From: Pseudomonadota bacterium | GTDB lineage: Bacteria; Myxococcota; Myxococcia; Myxococcales; Myxococcaceae | NCBI GenBank assembly: GCA_023424585.1 | Contig: JAFADT010000459.1 | Span: forward strand, 1 to 7,587 | Length of the DNA stretch: 7,587 nucleotides | Direction of reading: 5' to 3' | In this document: one piece after another, positions 5,826 through 7,587 of the stretch | Numbering within the stretch: position 1 is the first letter of the stretch | Layout: each line of letters opens with the position of its first letter | The notes under the pieces: model-generated | What the model saw: the letters and a program-made list of their open reading frames with translations, nothing else | The model's database searches: none | Told to the model about the DNA's origin: nothing | Position numbers and translations under genes: made by a program

Positions 5826-5831
5826 TAAGGT
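5826..5831 (+). promoter_or_regulatory. TAAGGT box overlapping the ribosome binding site of the GST-like gene
   Basis: The sequence GCGGTAAGGTG ends close to the ATG at 5840. AAGG (5827-5830) can serve as a ribosome binding site at 9-nt spacing. The same bases, as TAAGGT, fit a TAxxxT -10 box that would start transcription about 2 nt before the ATG. The two readings exclude each other in practice: either this is a leadered gene read through from the cyclase-like gene, or a nearly leaderless gene with its own promoter. No -35 box is convincing. Confidence 0.3.
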
Positions 5832-5839
5832 GCCGCGCC

Positions 5840-6490
5840 ATGTCCGAGCTCACCCTGGTCGTTGGTTCCAAGAACTACTCCTCGTGGTCGCTGCGCCCCT
5901 ACCTGGCCCTGGCCCACACCGGCCAGCCGTTCCAGGAGGTGCTGGTGCCGCTGGACACGCCGGAGACGGCGGCGCTCATCGCCCTGCACTCGCCCAGCGG
6001 CCGGGTGCCGGTGCTCAAGCACGGGGACACGTTGGTGTGGGACTCGCTGTCCATCTGCGAGTACCTGGCGGAGGCCTTCCCGGAGGCGCGGCTGTGGCCC
6101 GCGGACCGGGTGGCGCGCGCGCTGGCGCGCTCGGTGACGTCGGAGATGCACTCGGGCTTCCAGGCGCTGCGCGCGAACCTCCCGATGAACATCTCCGCGC
6201 GCAAGGCGGCGCCGGGGATGGACGCGCCGGGCGTGCACGCGGACATCGCGCGCATCCAGGCGCTGTGGGCGGGCTGCCGCGAGCGCTACGGCCAGGGCGG
6301 GCCCTTCCTCTTCGGCGCCTTCTCCATCGCGGACGCGTTCTACGCGCCCGTCGTCACCCGCTTCGTCACCTACGGCGTCCCGTTCCGCCCGGAGAACACC
6401 GCGTACCGCGACGCGGTGCTGGGCCTGCCGGCGATGCGCAAGTGGACGGAGGCCGCCCGGGGCGAGCCGGAGGTCGCGCGCTACCGGTAG
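5840..6490 (+). CDS. Glutathione S-transferase family protein
   Basis: A 216-residue cytoplasmic protein of normal GST length with both domains. The thioredoxin-like N-terminal domain (about 1-82) has the active-site motif KNYSSWSLRPYLAL (11-24), resembling the zeta-class pattern S-S-C-S-x-R but with Trp in place of the Cys; Ser14 or Ser15 is the likely glutathione-activating residue. The cis-Pro of RVPVL (Pro57) and the glutathione gamma-glutamyl contact WDSLSICEYL (Asp68-Ser69) are in the expected places. The helical C-terminal domain (about 90-216) contains the conserved N-capping Asp in FSIADAFYAP (Asp165). The substrate cannot be deduced; detoxification conjugation or an isomerase role are both possible, and loss of the zeta Cys argues against a standard maleylacetoacetate isomerase. 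The ATG at 5840 fits the start of the first strand (ELTLVVGS) and has AAGG upstream. It may be read together with the cyclase-like gene 39 nt upstream. Its stop is one base from the stop of the convergent HAD gene. Confidence 0.88.
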   Translation: MSELTLVVGSKNYSSWSLRPYLALAHTGQPFQEVLVPLDTPETAALIALHSPSGRVPVLKHGDTLVWDSLSICEYLAEAFPEARLWPADRVARALARSVTSEMHSGFQALRANLPMNISARKAAPGMDAPGVHADIARIQALWAGCRERYGQGGPFLFGAFSIADAFYAPVVTRFVTYGVPFRPENTAYRDAVLGLPAMRKWTEAARGEPEVARYR

Positions 6491-6491
6491 C

Positions 6492-7100
6492 TCACAGCCC
6501 CAGCGACTTCAGCTGCGCGTCGAACGCGGGCGCGTCCGTGAAGACGTACCCGCGCAGGCCCAGCGCGCGGGCCGCGTCCACGAACTCCGGCAGGTCGTCG
6601 AAGAAGGCGGCCTCGTGCGGCGCGCAGCCCGCCTGCTGGAGCGCCAGCTGGTAGATGGCCGGCTCCGGCTTCACGTGCCCCACCTCGCAGCTCATCACCA
6701 GCGCGTCGAAGCGCTGAAGCAGCGGCAGCCGGGGCTTCAGGAAGGCCACGTGCAGCGCGTTGGTGTTGGACACCAGCACCCGCTTCACCCGCCCGGCGAG
6801 CCCCTCCACGCGCGGCAGCACCGCGTCGTGCACGGTGAAGTGGCTGCTCCACAGGGGCGCGAACTCCTCCATGGGCAGGTCCACGCCCAAGGCGCCGCAG
6901 ACGTCCCGGCGGATGCCCTCCGCGTCCAGGAGGCCCCGGTTCGCCGCGGTCCACCCCGCGCCGGTGAGCCGCCTCGCGGCCTCCCGCGGGTCCAGCCCCG
7001 CCCGCGCCGCCAGCCTGGCGAACAGCCGCGCGTTGTCGTGGAACACCAGCACGTTGCCCAGGTCCAGCAGCACGGCCTTCACGGCGGGGAGGTCGGACAC
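6492..7100 (-). CDS. HAD-superfamily phosphatase, YihX-like
   Basis: A 202-residue haloacid dehalogenase-type hydrolase. Motif I is LLDLGNVLV (11-19) with nucleophile Asp13. The usual second Asp of DxD is Gly15, the D-L-G-N form also found in E. coli YihX, a sugar-1-phosphate phosphatase. Motif II is LVSNTN (109-114, Ser111), followed by a Leu-His pair as in YihX. Motif III is Lys144 in HVKPEPAIYQ (142-151). Motif IV is FFDDLPEFVDAARALGL (166-182), with Asp168/Asp169 binding magnesium. The helical cap (about 20-95) lies between motifs I and II, as in subfamily IA. A small soluble phosphate-ester phosphatase is the likely role; the substrate is unknown. It starts with GTG at 7100, supported by GGGAG 6 nt upstream, inside the 16-nt gap after the MCP stop, so it is probably the downstream gene of an MCP operon. 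Convergent with the GST-like gene. Confidence 0.87.
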   Translation of the reverse strand: MSDLPAVKAVLLDLGNVLVFHDNARLFARLAARAGLDPREAARRLTGAGWTAANRGLLDAEGIRRDVCGALGVDLPMEEFAPLWSSHFTVHDAVLPRVEGLAGRVKRVLVSNTNALHVAFLKPRLPLLQRFDALVMSCEVGHVKPEPAIYQLALQQAGCAPHEAAFFDDLPEFVDAARALGLRGYVFTDAPAFDAQLKSLGL

Positions 7101-7116
7101 GGGAGGCTCCCGGTGC

Positions 7117-7587
7117 TCAGATGCGGTAGGCGCGCGCGACGCCTTCCATCTGGCTGGCGACGTCCTGCAGCCGCTTCGCCGCGCCGGTGGTGGACTTCAG
7201 GCTGGCCTGCGTCTCCGTCATCATGGAGGACAGGTCCGTCACCGCGCTGAAGATCTGCGCGATGCCCGCGTTCTGCTGGTTCACCGCCCCGGCGATCTGC
7301 CGCGCCGCCGCGGCGTTGTCCTGGACGATGGTGGCCAGCTCCTTCAGGTGCTCGCCGCTGGTGCGCACCTGCTCCAGCCCCTCCGCGACGCTGGAGTGGC
7401 TCTGCTCCGTCATCTTCGCCGTGGAGATGATGGCGTGGCCCAGGTCCCCCAGGATGTCGCGCACCTTCTCCGTGGCCTGGATGGACTGGTCCGCCAGGTT
7501 GCGGATCTCCCGCGCCACCACGCTGAAGCCCTTGCCGTGCTCGCCGGAGCGCACCGCCTCGATGGCCGCGTTGAGCGCGAGCATGTT
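7117..7587 (-). CDS. Methyl-accepting chemotaxis protein, C-terminal part (gene continues beyond the window)
   Basis: The last 156 residues of a chemoreceptor are visible; the sensor, membrane and HAMP parts lie to the right of the window. The visible part begins inside the highly conserved hairpin tip that contacts CheA and CheW ([11 protein letters not shown], then [22 protein letters not shown]). This is followed by the descending coiled-coil arm, whose heptad pattern runs to the end and includes an Ala/Gln-rich segment ([17 protein letters not shown]) of the kind that carries methylation sites. The protein ends in VARAYRI, with no C-terminal CheR-tethering pentapeptide. The tip has Val-Arg-Ser-Gly-Glu-His where most receptors have A-R-A-G-E-x, a mild variation. 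It signals to a CheA/CheW array controlling motility or another output; myxobacteria have several such systems. No che genes are visible here. The HAD phosphatase follows 16 nt downstream on the same strand. Confidence 0.93.
   Translation of the reverse strand, partial: NMLALNAAIEAVRSGEHGKGFSVVAREIRNLADQSIQATEKVRDILGDLGHAIISTAKMTEQSHSSVAEGLEQVRTSGEHLKELATIVQDNAAAARQIAGAVNQQNAGIAQIFSAVTDLSSMMTETQASLKSTTGAAKRLQDVASQMEGVARAYRI

Noticed and set aside
7101..7111. GGGAG-G-CTCCC palindrome in the MCP-HAD gap as a terminator
   Set aside because: It can form only a 4-bp stem with a 3-nt loop, and one arm is the HAD ribosome binding site.

Overview
The window is very GC-rich DNA with strong G/C preference at third codon positions. 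Together with the protein types (an S46 exopeptidase, a stand-alone class III cyclase-like domain, an MCP and a basic hypothetical protein of myxobacterial look) it suggests a member of the Myxococcota, probably a Myxococcus/Corallococcus-type genome. That assignment is inference; no marker gene is present. It looks like ordinary chromosome: I see no tRNA, rRNA, CRISPR array, insertion sequence or phage gene.

Layout from left to right. Bases 1-153 hold no gene I can support. A DUF4442/hotdog thioesterase-like gene (154-645, +) runs tail to tail into an alpha/beta-hydrolase lipase gene (646-1788, -), and their stop codons abut. A 130-bp divergent spacer with promoter-like boxes separates the lipase from an exported S46 dipeptidyl-peptidase (1919-3997, +). 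A 15-bp perfect hairpin (4017-4049) lies between that gene and a convergent uncharacterised gene (4055-4885, -). A gene-free stretch of about 300 bp follows. Then come a small class III nucleotide-cyclase-like protein with an altered active site (5189-5800, +) and a glutathione S-transferase-like protein (5840-6490, +). The latter meets a HAD phosphatase gene (6492-7100, -) tail to tail with one base between the stops. The HAD gene sits 16 bp downstream of the 3' end of a methyl-accepting chemotaxis protein gene (7117 to beyond 7587, -), so these two are probably co-transcribed.

The genes do not form one visible pathway. The loose themes are lipid/acyl chemistry (thioesterase-like protein and lipase), extracytoplasmic peptide breakdown (S46 peptidase, in keeping with a predatory or proteolytic lifestyle) and signalling (cyclase-like protein, MCP). 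The observations most worth following are the degenerate metal and phosphate-loop motifs of the cyclase-like protein, the long perfect palindrome at 4017-4049, the unrecognised basic protein at 4055-4885, and TAxxxT boxes placed so close to start codons that two genes may be nearly leaderless. I found no convincing novel multi-gene system.
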